Source: Zygnema cylindricum
Lineage: Eukaryota > Streptophyta > Zygnematophyceae > Zygnematales > Zygnemataceae
DNA: 34,222 nucleotides
Direction of reading: 5' to 3'
Assembly: GCA_037447655.1 (NCBI GenBank)
Contig: JBBHKE010001240.1
Span: forward strand, 50,041-84,262
Below, in pieces: positions 9,801-16,371 of this stretch. The notes under the pieces were generated by a model. The model did no database searches. It was not told the origin of the DNA and saw only the letters and a program-made list of their open reading frames with translations. Both the position numbers and the translations under genes were made by a program. Within the stretch, counting starts at the first letter, position 1; each line of letters begins with the position of its first letter.

Positions 9801-11910
9801 CTTCTATTTCTGGGTGATATCTGTTGATAAACTTTTTTTTCTGTTATTTTTTTTCCCTCAAGTTAAAGAAATCTCTTTCATTTTCTCTTATTTTTTACAT
9901 GTTTTAAGAAATTTAAACAAGCACTGTCTGAAAATCTATTATTTGCTGTGTGTATATTTGGTCCCGGCTAAAAATTTGGACAAAAGGAATCTGTCAAAAA
10001 AAAAAAACAAAAACTAAGAAAGATTTGACAAAAACGTATGAACAAAAAAATGGAATTGCAGGGGAGGGAAAAAGACATTGCGATTTTTTCCTGTGTTCAG
10101 GCAAATAAAGACAAAGGAATTGGATTTGTTTCAGATTATCGGCGAATGAATGTCGGTTTAACAAGAGCGAGAGCTTCCATGCTGGTCCTCTCACTCGCTC
10201 TGCCTCCCTCCCTCTCTCCCTCCCTCTCTACCTCCCTCTCCCCATCCCTATCCCTCTCTCTCACTGTTTCCTCTCTTCCTCTCCATCCTGTTGTTTCCAC
10301 TCTCTTTCAGTCTTTCCCCTTCTCTGCCTCTCACACTCAATCCTCCCTCCCTCCCCTACTGCTTTCCCTGCTCTCCCGCTCTCCCTCTCCCTCTCCCTCT
10401 CCCTCTCCTTCTCCCTCTCCCTCTCCCTATCCCTCTCCCTCTCCCTCTCCCTCTCCCTCTCCCTCTCCCTCTCCCTCTCCCTCTCCCTCTCCCTCTCCCT
10501 CTCCCTCTCCCTCTCCAACTTCTCCCTCTTCTCTTCCTCTCCCTCCCCTTCTCCACTTTTCCCTCCCCCTCCCGCTCTCTCCGCCTCTCCCCTCTTACTC
10601 CCCCTCTCTCTCCCTCTCCCTTTCCCTCTTGCTTCCCTCTCTGTTCTGTTTGCCTCTCTCCCTGTTCTTCTCCCTTCCCCCTTTCCCTCTCTCCCTCTCC
10701 TCCTTTTTCCCCCTCGCTCTTTTGCCCTCCCCCTCTTGCCCTCCCCCTCTCCCTATCTCCCTCTTTCCCTTTCTCCCTCCATCTTCTTTCCTCCTCCCTC
10801 TCCCTCTCTCTCCCTCCATCAATCCCCTGCCTCCTCCCTCCGCCCTGCTCTCCCTTCCTCCCTCCCCTTTCCTCCCTCCCTCCCCCCCCCTCCCTTTCTT
10901 ATTTTTCTTCTCCCTTCTGTCTATCGGCGTTCCTTGTCGGTCAGGTTGTCGGAAACTCGAGTGCTCTCATTCAAGATAAGCATTGGAGAAATCTTATCCT
11001 GTACGCTCGGAAAATTAAACGATACGTGAAGGTAAGATAGAAAATTTAAAAAGAAACAGAAAAAGTGTAAGTTTTCACTTTTTACGGTTTCCGTTTTTTT
11101 GTTATATTACTATTCTTATTATTTTTTGGTGAAGTCCGGACAGTTTCAAGGTTTGTTGCTTCTGAATTGGAAGAAATTCGGTCAAAAATAGTAATTGGAA
11201 AATATAAGTTAGTTATGGTGTTTTTTTTTTCCCCATTTCTTTTTTTTTTTCTTTTCTTTCATTGTTTTCTTTGCATTTTCTGTAAAAAATGCGAAGGTTT
11301 TGGGTATCCCTTTTCTCGCAAGCTACTTTTTTTTCTTTTCCGTTTTTACTTTTTCCCTTCACCTTTTTCTGTGTTTTTAGTTTTGTCGTTTCTTGTCTTT
11401 GGATTTTTTTTTTTAAGAAACCAACTATTTCTGGGTTGTGTTTAATTCTCTTCTTTTTTTCCTTTCGTTTTCCTCCCCCCTTCCTTTTTCTTTTTCTTTT
11501 TTGTTTTCTTTTCTGTTTTTGTGGGGGGGGGTGTCGAGGGACAGGTTCCTGCAAAAGCACAATGGTTAAAACTTTTTAAAGACGATTATCTCGCAGAAAT
11601 GCGAAAAATTTCGGAGCAAGAAGAAGAGGAAAAGGCGAAAAAGGGAGAAAATGTCGAAGGAAATGAAACGGAAATAGCGATACCCGAAGAAATTTCAATT
11701 TCTGAGGTTCGGAAGAAGAGAAATTTCCGGGAAGCTGCGGAGGCGGCAGCTAATCTAGGAGAATTAGAAAAGGGGAAAGGAGGAGAGGGAGAGGATGAAA
11801 TGGATGAGGGAGAGGAGGAGGAGGAGGAGGAGGAGGATTTGTATTTTGGGGAGGACAAGAACTATGGAGATTATGATGATGATAAAATGATGGATGAGGA
11901 TGGGGAGTGA
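39..11910 (+). CDS. Sen1/senataxin-like SF1B RNA/DNA helicase (5' partial, 14 exons in window)
   Basis: This is an Upf1-like superfamily 1B helicase of the Sen1/senataxin group, a family known to unwind RNA:DNA hybrids and act in transcription termination in the nucleus. Exons: 39-150 (tentative), 1073-1175, 1899-1996, 2827-2940, 3657-3749, 4227-4280, 4526-4584, 5244-5328, 5707-5857, 8116-8246, 9645-9731, 10062-10184, 10945-11031, 11545-11910. Joined phases are consistent and give about 554 codons including the TGA stop. Motifs in order: Ia ([13 protein letters not shown]), II (VIIDEAAQA), III ([11 protein letters not shown]), IV (QYRMHSQIREFPS), V ([19 protein letters not shown]), VI ([14 protein letters not shown]). 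Motif I is missing because the gene starts upstream of the window. Donors are GT; the one after 10184 (GTCCTC) is weak. The protein ends in a charged, very acidic tail. Helicase identity is firm; the Sen1 subgroup is strongly favoured over Upf1/IGHMBP2 by [16 protein letters not shown] and the ASVVCSTL segment. Confidence 0.93.
151..1072 (+). repeat. CT-rich low-complexity intron
   Basis: About 180-830 is almost pure C/T on the coding strand (CTCTCTTT-type degenerate repeats), then T-rich DNA up to the acceptor. Long frames on both strands here are products of this composition (Ser/Leu/Phe or Arg/Glu/Lys only). Confidence 0.9.
1073..1175 (+). CDS. Helicase exon with motif Ia
   Basis: Acceptor TTTTGTGCCAG, donor G|GTGAGA. 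It encodes [20 protein letters not shown] followed by [14 protein letters not shown] and one extra base. [10 protein letters not shown] is the motif Ia signature of Upf1-like helicases. Confidence 0.93.
1176..1898 (+). repeat. Intron with T-homopolymers and G/A-rich tail
   Basis: T runs broken by a few other bases at about 1359-1438, then an A/G-rich stretch (GGGGTAAAA-like words, about 1600-1860) before the acceptor. No coding signal. Confidence 0.7.
1899..1996 (+). CDS. Helicase exon after motif Ia (VVRVG segment)
   Basis: Acceptor GAAATCAG, donor CTG|GTGGGC. The first two bases complete the Gly codon split from the previous exon, then [20 protein letters not shown] and [12 protein letters not shown]. 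It matches the '(Y)xPxVVRVG...V..VSLDxLV' stretch of Sen1 proteins and restores phase 0 for the next exon. Confidence 0.88.
1997..2826 (+). repeat. Intron with (CT)n microsatellite and pyrimidine tract
   Basis: A perfect (CT)n run lies at about 2001-2038, followed by a degenerate C/T tract to the acceptor at 2826, interrupted by short mixed sequence at 2170-2420. Confidence 0.85.
2827..2940 (+). CDS. Helicase exon, stalk region leading to VCSTL
   Basis: Acceptor CTCCCCAG, donor GTG|GTACGG, 38 codons. It encodes [12 protein letters not shown], then a Gly/Arg-rich stretch and [10 protein letters not shown]. It joins in frame to [11 protein letters not shown] in the next exon, giving the family's 'A.VVCSTLS.SG' segment. 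It lies immediately after a CT-rich tract and is strongly GC-rich. Confidence 0.85.
2941..3656 (+). repeat. Intron switching from C/T-rich to G-rich
   Basis: 2950-3440 is C/T-rich (CCTCCC words). 3500-3650 is G-rich on the same strand (GGGGGA, GGGATT words), so base skew reverses within one intron. Confidence 0.8.
3657..3749 (+). CDS. Helicase exon with motif II (DEAA)
   Basis: Acceptor GGACAG, donor GCG|GTACGG, 31 codons in phase 0: [20 protein letters not shown] then [15 protein letters not shown] is the Walker B/motif II of SF1B helicases, coordinating Mg-ATP. The CTCT-rich run from 3775 begins just after the donor. Confidence 0.95.
3775..3960 (+). repeat. CTCT microsatellite in intron
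   Basis: Interrupted CT dinucleotide runs with CTCTCTGT variants, in the intron 3750-4226. Confidence 0.85.
4227..4280 (+). CDS. Helicase micro-exon between motifs II and III
   Basis: Acceptor TTTTTCTCAG, donor CTG|GTAACT. The 18 codons [18 protein letters not shown] match the conserved 'EPSTLIPL..G.K..ILVGD' strand of Sen1 helicases. Confidence 0.92.
4526..4584 (+). CDS. Helicase exon with motif III
   Basis: Acceptor GACTCCAG, donor GG|GTACGA. It encodes [19 protein letters not shown] plus two bases of a Gly codon. GDPxQLPxTV is motif III. The exon is only 59 bp, sits in AT-rich DNA, and is too short to show as an open reading frame on its own. Confidence 0.94.
4585..5243 (+). repeat. Intron with a decayed MITE copy
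   Basis: The segment about 4912-5045 resembles the interior of the intact MITE at 16150-16369: both have a T-rich start with GTRCACACTT, a core ATC(C/T)GA(T/C)GGTTGC, then CCGATTGG(C/T)(C/G)GTC and GTG(T)GCACCGAGAAAAG-like words. TIRs are eroded. 5145-5240 is a degenerate GTGACRTGACACGTG-type repeat running into the acceptor. Confidence 0.5.
5244..5328 (+). CDS. Helicase exon with motif IV start (QYRMH)
   Basis: Acceptor GTGGCAG, donor CAG|GTAACG. The first base completes Gly, then [20 protein letters not shown] and [14 protein letters not shown] is the invariant motif IIIa/IV block of Upf1-like helicases. Confidence 0.95.
5329..5706 (+). other. Helicase intron without other features
   Basis: A short CT-rich run (about 5341-5450) and AT-rich sequence. 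I see no repeat pair or coding signal. Confidence 0.6.
5707..5857 (+). CDS. Helicase exon: IREFPS to FFDV segment
   Basis: Acceptor TATTTTCAG, donor G|GTAAGG. It encodes [20 protein letters not shown], a middle part ending [12 protein letters not shown], and [14 protein letters not shown] with one extra base. The sequence is closely Sen1-like through PWH and FFDV.HG.E. Codons are AT-rich at third positions, unlike the previous exon. Confidence 0.95.
6214..7132. mobile_element. hAT-like non-autonomous element, copy A (with nested insert)
   Basis: Perfect 19-bp TIRs TAGTGTTGTGTATCGGTAA at both ends, flanked by a perfect 8-bp TSD GTATTTTG (6206-6213 and 7133-7140). An 8-bp TSD with a TAGTG-type terminus is typical of the hAT superfamily. 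The interior has many TATCGATA/ATCGGTAT palindromic words and no transposase frame, so it is non-autonomous. It lies in the helicase intron 5858-8115. A second element (6404-6889) sits inside it; without that, length is about 425 bp, near the 351 bp of copy B at 15582-15932, which shares the termini and an internal GAGACCAAC word. Confidence 0.88.
6404..6889. mobile_element. hAT-like element of the CATAGTTGTTCAAA family, nested in copy A
   Basis: Starts CATAGTTGTTCAAATCGCGC and ends CGTTTTGAACT. Flanking 8-mers CTTTATAT (6396-6403) and CTTTATAG (6890-6897) match 7/8. In reverse orientation it matches the 13122-13898 element through TACGTAGAAA(T/C)(C/T)GGAGAGGTCGATTTGAA and the GTACTTTCTGT(C/T)(C/T)GGTAAACTGAA words. 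The interior carries many degenerate TGTACGGAAAT repeats. The right terminus is shortened by a few bases. Confidence 0.7.
7141..8115. repeat. Degenerate TTTGGGTAT-type repeats in intron
   Basis: 7141-7270 and 7905-8110 repeat words such as TTTTGGGTAT, TATTTGGG and ATATCGGGTTTTTG at irregular spacing. 7270-7905 is unique-looking AT-rich intron DNA. The origin is unknown; it is a decayed simple repeat or microsatellite. Confidence 0.5.
8116..8246 (+). CDS. Helicase exon: [11 protein letters not shown]
   Basis: Acceptor ACAAATAG, donor CAG|GTGCGA. The first two bases complete Gly. It encodes [20 protein letters not shown] and ends [12 protein letters not shown], the RecA2 strand that precedes motif V in SF1B helicases. 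It follows a 2.26 kb intron carrying nested transposons. Confidence 0.95.
8273..8355 (+). repeat. Left copy of ~80-bp direct repeat flanking GGGA tract
   Basis: Contains TATTTTCGGTATTCGTCATT, TTTCCGGTGTTG, a T run, then CCAAACCCCTAAACAAGATT and an A run. It is almost identical to 9526-9605. Confidence 0.92.
8361..9525 (+). repeat. Giant (GGGA)n purine tract in helicase intron
   Basis: About 1.16 kb of nearly pure G/A, mostly GGGA tetramers, with an uninterrupted block of roughly 300 bp at about 8537-8841 and GGA or GGGC/GGGG interruptions later. It lies in the helicase intron 8247-9644 with the G-rich strand as the coding (non-template) strand. Repeats of four G-runs can form G-quadruplexes, and G-rich transcripts favour R-loops (established). 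Long Gly/Arg/Glu and Pro/Ser/Leu frames across it are artefacts. Its exact length in an assembly is uncertain. Confidence 0.97.
9526..9605 (+). repeat. Right copy of ~80-bp direct repeat flanking GGGA tract
   Basis: Begins TATTTTCGGTATTCGTCATT and continues with CCAAACCACTAAACAAGACT. It differs from the left copy by only a couple of substitutions and T/A-run length. Confidence 0.92.
9645..9731 (+). CDS. Helicase exon with motif V start
   Basis: Acceptor TATTTGCAG, donor CAG|GTTTGA, 29 codons: [20 protein letters not shown] then DINTIDGFQ. (I/V)NTIDGFQG is motif V; the following Gly starts the next exon. Confidence 0.95.
10062..10184 (+). CDS. Helicase exon with motifs V-VI
   Basis: Acceptor AATTGCAG, 41 codons: [20 protein letters not shown], then [21 protein letters not shown]. 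It holds the arginine-finger motif VI (NVGLTRAR). The donor is taken at CTG|GTCCTC because that gives [12 protein letters not shown] with the next exon; the donor itself is far from consensus and is followed at once by a CT-rich tract. Confidence 0.92.
10381..10516 (+). repeat. (CCCTCT)n hexanucleotide microsatellite
   Basis: About 22 near-perfect CCCTCT units inside the broader C/T-rich intron 10185-10944. Confidence 0.93.
10945..11031 (+). CDS. Helicase exon: GNSSAL, end of RecA2
   Basis: Acceptor GTCGGTCAG, donor AAG|GTAAGA, 29 codons: [20 protein letters not shown] and ARKIKRYVK. It matches the '(V/L)GN..AL..D..W..LI..A' end of the Sen1 helicase core. Confidence 0.94.
11032..11544 (+). 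other. Last helicase intron, T-rich
   Basis: T-rich (TTTTCTTTTTCC words) up to a G run and the acceptor. No repeat pair or coding signal seen. Confidence 0.6.
11545..11910 (+). CDS. Helicase terminal exon with acidic tail
   Basis: Acceptor GAGGGACAG; open to TGA at 11908-11910, 121 residues. It begins [20 protein letters not shown], then a Glu/Lys coiled-coil-like stretch, a basic patch ([20 protein letters not shown]) and a tail with a run of eight Glu plus Asp-rich repeats. Low-complexity charged tails are common in nuclear helicases; any specific role here is inference. Confidence 0.9.
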   Translation, partial: VPAKAQWLKLFKDDYLAEMRKISEQEEEEKAKKGENVEGNETEIAIPEEISISEVRKKRNFREAAEAAANLGELEKGKGGEGEDEMDEGEEEEEEEEDLYFGEDKNYGDYDDDKMMDEDGE

Positions 11911-12254
11911 AAGGTTATTGGGGGTTATTGGAGGGTTTAAAATTGGAGGTTTAAAATTGGGGTTTTTAGTTAGTTTTTTTTTTTCAAAGGTTTTTGAGTT
12001 TGGAACGAATGGGGTTTTTAAAAAGGAAAGGAAATTGTAAGGAAATTGGTGGAGAGGTCGGAAAGAAGGGTTTTGAAAAAAAGAAAAAAAATATGGAAAG
12101 CAATTCGTTTTATGTTTTTTTTCCCTTTTTATTCTTTTTTTTTCCTCGAGGAGGTAGAGGAGTAAAGTTTATTTTAATTGTTGGTGGTTGAAAACAGGGA
12201 AGAAAAAGTCTGAGCTTTTGTTCGTTTCGAAATCATGTATAAATGATGAGAAAA

Positions 12255-12260
12255 AATAAA
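12255..12260 (+). terminator. Candidate polyadenylation signal of the helicase gene
   Basis: AATAAA about 345 bp after the stop codon, with a second AATAAA cluster near 12295. Placement fits a 3' UTR, but the region is AT-rich and the hexamer may be chance. Confidence 0.4.
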
Positions 12261-13121
12261 TGGAAATGTTTCAATGAAAAAACCAAGGGAAAATAAAATA
12301 AAAATTCAAGCAAATGGTTTCAGATTGGTATTTATTATGTATTTATTTTGCTAATTTTTGTCATTGAGATATTGTCGATTTTTTATTGGACGTTTAGCGA
12401 AAGCAATGAAAGAGAGGAACCAATACTGTATCGTCAAACTTAAATATAATGTTTTTAAATATTGTTGTGATTAAACTAAAATAGTTGGTGAGTTCACAAG
12501 CAAAAAAAAATATCGGTCCTAACAATGGTGATGATACTGCAATTTGGTAGTTAACAATATTTCAGGTTAAATCTGATAATAATTATATAAATATAAAATT
12601 ATTCAATTAAGTAATATAAAAAGGATTATAAAAAAAGACCGGAAAAAAAATGGTTTAGGCGATAAACCGCAGTTGAAATGGAGATGCATGGTGTGCAACA
12701 CCAATTTCTCCACCCTTGTGTTAACCCAAATATTTATGGACTAAAATACTGTGTAAAGATAATCTTACCAGGAAAATAACTTAATTTTCTCGTTGATTGT
12801 TTCTTTAGTGTCTCTTGTACAGTATCTGACTTTGCTTAATTGCAGCTCATATATATATTGCTTCTAACTTTTCGCGACAAGAGTAAACAAAAAAAGGATT
12901 CTCTTTTGCAAATGCGCCAAAACAATTGGAAACCCTGCGTATGATATGGGTTAACCACAAATACCGTTTCCAATTGTTTTCGCACATTTGAACGAAGGCG
13001 AAATTTCCATCAGAACATGTTTAAATGTGTGACGCTGTCCGCACAAAAAGTTCAGTGTCTAACCGGAAAGCTACGAAAAAATTACGCTTTTAAATACGAT
13101 AGCATTGAAATATGTTCTGAC
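12261..13121. other. Intergenic DNA with an inverted repeat
   Basis: Mostly featureless AT-rich sequence. The arms 12906-12933 and 12966-12993 form an imperfect 28-nt inverted repeat around CAAAACAATTGGAAAC / GTTTCCAATTGTTTT with a 32-nt loop, possibly a worn small MITE. No gene supported. Confidence 0.5.
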
Positions 13122-13898
13122 CATAGTTGTTCAAAACGCATTTTACGCACGATTCGAACGTGCGCACAATACGTAGAAACTGGAGAGGTCGATTTGAAAA
13201 AATCGTAAAAATCGTTAATGAATTTTTGTCCGTACAATTTCGTAAATGTTAAAAAAAATGAATTGAACATGTACAGTACCGCAGTTTGTACGCTTTCCGT
13301 TAAATGATCGGTAGACAATTATCATTATTTAAATAATCAACACACACGGTATTTGCATTGGTATATCTACGTCAACTGACGACGATCTCTCACATCGTTG
13401 GAAGAAATTGTAGTTCTAGGTTCACATCCTGGACAACGCCTCCTTTTTGTCAGAATAATATTCTGTCAGTCTCCGTGGCGTCAGTAATGGCGTCTTCCTT
13501 CAAGATTCTCTTTCTAACTGTTGAAGTTTTCATGGCTGCTTCTTTTCAAAAATTTGAAGAAGACGTCCGTACACATATTGAACTTACGGTGCGCAAATAG
13601 TGTGACACCGCAACGCCTCTTTTTGAAATTGTCCGTAGATGTACGATAAAATTCCGTACATATCCGTGAACCTGTTCAGTTTACAGAACAGAAAGTACCG
13701 ATACGTGCATCATATCTTTTCGTCAACTTTCGTACAATTTCAGTAAAAAACCGTACAATTACCGTAATTTGTCTATTGGTTTCACGTAATTGACAGTTTC
13801 AGTTTACAGTAGACGTTTTCTTGCGATTTTTTCAAAAGTCACGTACAATACGTAGAAACTGGAAATAATGAAAAAATAGCGCGATTTGAACAACTAGG
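13122..13898. mobile_element. hAT-like element of the CATAGTTGTTCAAA family, long copy
   Basis: Termini CATAGTTGTTCAAA and TTTGAACAACTAGG are inverted repeats with one mismatch. Flanks GTTCTGAC (13114-13121) and GTTCCGAC (13899-13906) match 7/8, giving an 8-bp TSD. The interior matches the nested 6404-6889 element in reverse orientation and repeats words like CCGTACAATT. It has no transposase frame. It is 777 bp versus 486 bp for the other copy. Confidence 0.75.
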
Positions 13899-14134
13899 GT
13901 TCCGACTGAAATTTACGCACGAGTACGACTCCCCTCTGTTTCACCAGAAAGTTAACGGACCCGCGAACACTTTTCCTTCCCAAACAAAAAACTTGACGAG
14001 TAGATCTTGTTCCTCATTGTTACATACGACACCGAAACAGACATGCTTTTCGTTTCAGTACGGAAATGCCCTAACATGGCTCTCTGATGGAATTTAAAAG
14101 CTGAAACTGAGAGCCGTCAATTTCGGTGCCTAAT

Positions 14135-14692
14135 AATTTGCAGGGGTCTCGGACCTCCACTTGCATTCATGGGTCCTTTGCAAAATTTTGCGCCGTCGTC
14201 GCCTCTCCCCTCTCCCTTTCACACTATCGCTTTTATCTCACACTATTTAGAGTGAGACACGACAATATTGGTATAAAATGAAAGATATTTTAAAAATATT
14301 ATTTTCTACAATTTTTATGTTTTTTTTTAATGGCAAATCGAATGAAAAAAGTAGAAAAAACGAAATTGGGAAACCATGGCGGAAAGTTATTGAATCACTG
14401 ACGTCGACGTTGTCACAAGTGAGCATGACGTCACAATGTCACCAAACCCTAAACATCTACAATTTCACAAAAATCTAGACGTCTACCACTGTCGTTGTTT
14501 TTGTTGGCGTCACTAATCGTCGTAAGTTTCGTAGTCGGCTTCAATCGTCACAGGTTGTACCTACGTCTACAACCGTCACATTTCAAAGTTCCGATTTCAT
14601 CTTCGACGCTCTTCAAAGTAGTACGGAGAATCTTCACTACAGTCCAAAATATTTTATCAAAGTACCTATTACATGGGGACGCACCCTAACGC
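14135..14692 (-). repeat. Inverted diverged copy of the 31.6-32.2 kb repeat
   Basis: Shares, in reverse complement, GCAGGGGTCTCGGACCTCCA, CATGGGTCCTTTGCAAAA, CCATGGCGGAAAGTT, AACCCTAAACATCTACAAT and the end ACATGGGGACGCACCCTA with 31628-32195. Only this part is shared; the remainder of the 31.6-32.6 kb element is not found here. Confidence 0.75.
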
Positions 14693-14998
14693 TTGGGGAA
14701 CCGAGGAATTACCGCGCGAATGAAATTTAAGCACGCTAGGGCGTTCGAACAAAATGTCGATGCTGGTCTTCACATGTTTGACGTTATCGCAAAATAAAAT
14801 TTCTAAGGTTAGAAAAGTCTGGGATTTCACAAACAGACAAACAGAGAATGAATAATGCAAAGAACAACGACCACATTTCCAAAACTTTCACCATTGTCGT
14901 CCGTGCACCGTACTCTTGAGCACATACACGCGGCAGTTTCTGATTTGTTGAAGAATGCCCAAATGAAAAGACGCTCTCCGCTACCTCAAATAATAAAT

Positions 14999-15274
14999 CA
15001 TAGTTCAAAAGTAGGCGTTTTTATGGTAGGCCTTTGGTCGGCGCCTTTATCGTAAGTTGTGTTATGGGCTTTTCATGTGATCTTCTTAGATCGCTACTTT
15101 GATAAGCGACCGTCCGATCGTCCGAATCTGACGGTGTAAATAATTTTTTTTGGTCCGAATGTTTTCATTGGTCCGAATAGGTCCGAATACAATATGGGTC
15201 TTAAGGTCATATTGTGTGTTTTGCATACAATAGGCATATTGTATGGGCCTACTTTCACCTACTTTTGAACTATG
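14999..15274. mobile_element. hAT-like MITE, CATAGTTCAAAAGTAGG family, copy 1
   Basis: 276 bp with 18-bp near-perfect TIRs (CATAGTTCAAAAGTAGG...CCTACTTTTGAACTATG) and a perfect 8-bp TSD TAATAAAT (14991-14998, 15275-15282). It shares its whole length, in opposite orientation, with 17380-17680: words GATCTTCTTAGATCGCTACT, GGTCCGAAT and GACCTTAAG(AC)CC or their complements. Non-coding. Confidence 0.92.
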
Positions 15275-15562
15275 TAATAAATACATACGACACCGAAACC
15301 GAAGGATCTATTTTTTTAGTCGAGGAAAGAACCCTAAAAAGCCAAAAAACCTGTACTAATAGATTGTGTTGTACTGTATTGTTGTCCCTGTCTTTTAATA
15401 AAGTAATAAACTAATCCCCTATGGTACGCGGTCCACTGATAGAGAGTGACTGGGACACCCTCGTTTTCGGTCATCTTTTATGCGGACACACCAAATCTGA
15501 TTTGCGGTACGGCTCTGTACGATATCCAACTTATGGACACACTTTGGCCGACCGCTACACTA

Positions 15563-16137
15563 CACCGCCAATCGCTATTAGTAGTGTTGGGTATCGGGTA
15601 AATTCATATCGCAATAATTTCGATATTCGATATATCGAATATCGATCGAGCAGATTCCTCGATATATCGTACGAGACCAACATAAATCATCGCGATATAT
15701 ATCGCAAAAACTGGGTGTCCGTACAGTCCTAGTACGGAAAATCGTACAAAAAATCATACGGAAAATCGTACGGATAACTTTGGCGCGCTCAGTGGGTTTG
15801 AAAAAATTAATGCCTCGATATATTGGCGATACGATATATCGCGATAATTTGGTTTTCGATATATCGATTATCGGGTACCTGAAATTCGATATATATCGAA
15901 TATCGGCAAAAGGTCCTCGATACCCAACACTAGCTATTAGCGTATTGAACGCTAATTCGGTCCCGCTTTTTTTTCTCAAATTCTCAAATAGAATTATCCA
16001 TACTATTTAAAAAATACCCTAATTTCTAATTTGAGTAAACGATTTCTTTCAAAATTTCCAAATTCCCAATTAGCGTTAATAACGGTAATTATTTCTATAC
16101 GCTAAAGAAACCTGTACGCTAATAGCGATTGGCAGTG
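15563..16137. mobile_element. TA-target MITE (CACCGCCAATCGC family), split by an hAT insertion
   Basis: Termini CACCGCCAATCGCTATTAG... and ...CGCTAATAGCGATTGGCAGTG are inverted repeats with one mismatch and are flanked by TA on both sides (15561-15562, 16138-16139), as in Tc1/mariner (Stowaway-like) elements. Removing the hAT element at 15582-15932 and one TSD leaves about 216 bp, the same size as its relatives. It is non-coding. Confidence 0.8.
15582..15932. mobile_element. hAT-like non-autonomous element, copy B
   Basis: 351 bp with perfect 15-bp TIRs TAGTGTTGGGTATCG and a perfect 8-bp TSD GCTATTAG (15574-15581, 15933-15940). It is rich in CGATATATCG palindromes and shares its termini with copy A at 6214-7132. 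A cluster of GTACGGAAAATCGTAC words lies mid-element (about 15718-15775). It is inserted in the left arm of the TA-target MITE 15563-16137, so it is younger than that MITE. Confidence 0.9.
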
Positions 16138-16149
16138 TACAGTACAGTA

Positions 16150-16369
16150 CACCGTTAATCGCTATTAGCGTCAATGTTTTTTTCGCCACTTAAAACATCC
16201 TTTCTCCGTACACACTTGTAGGATTATGGATCTGACGGTTGCAATTGAAGGTTAACATTCTCAGCATCCGATTGGTGGTCTCAAATTGAAAAACCAGCAA
16301 GTGTGTACTGAGAAAAGATGTTTTGAGTGGCGAAAAAAACATTGACGCTAATAGCGATTCACGGTGGTG
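16150..16369. mobile_element. TA-target MITE with long inverted repeats
   Basis: 220 bp between TA (16148-16149) and TA (16370-16371). Left CACCGTTAATCGCTATTAGC..., right ...GCTAATAGCGATTCACGGTGGTG. The inverted arms extend about 70 bp through CGTCAATGTTTTTTTCGCCA and ACACACTTG, so the whole unit can fold into a hairpin. It lies 12 bp from the previous MITE, tail to head. Confidence 0.85.
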
Positions 16370-16371
16370 TA

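Noticed and set aside
10038-10979. 313-codon frame continuing the helicase motif VI exon
   Set aside because: After ASML it enters a C/T microsatellite; the family continues with VVGNSSAL, found at 10945 after an acceptor.
12906-12993. Inverted repeat as a transcription terminator or hairpin RNA
   Set aside because: Arms are imperfect with a 32-nt loop and no nearby gene end; more likely a worn MITE, so listed only as an intergenic feature.
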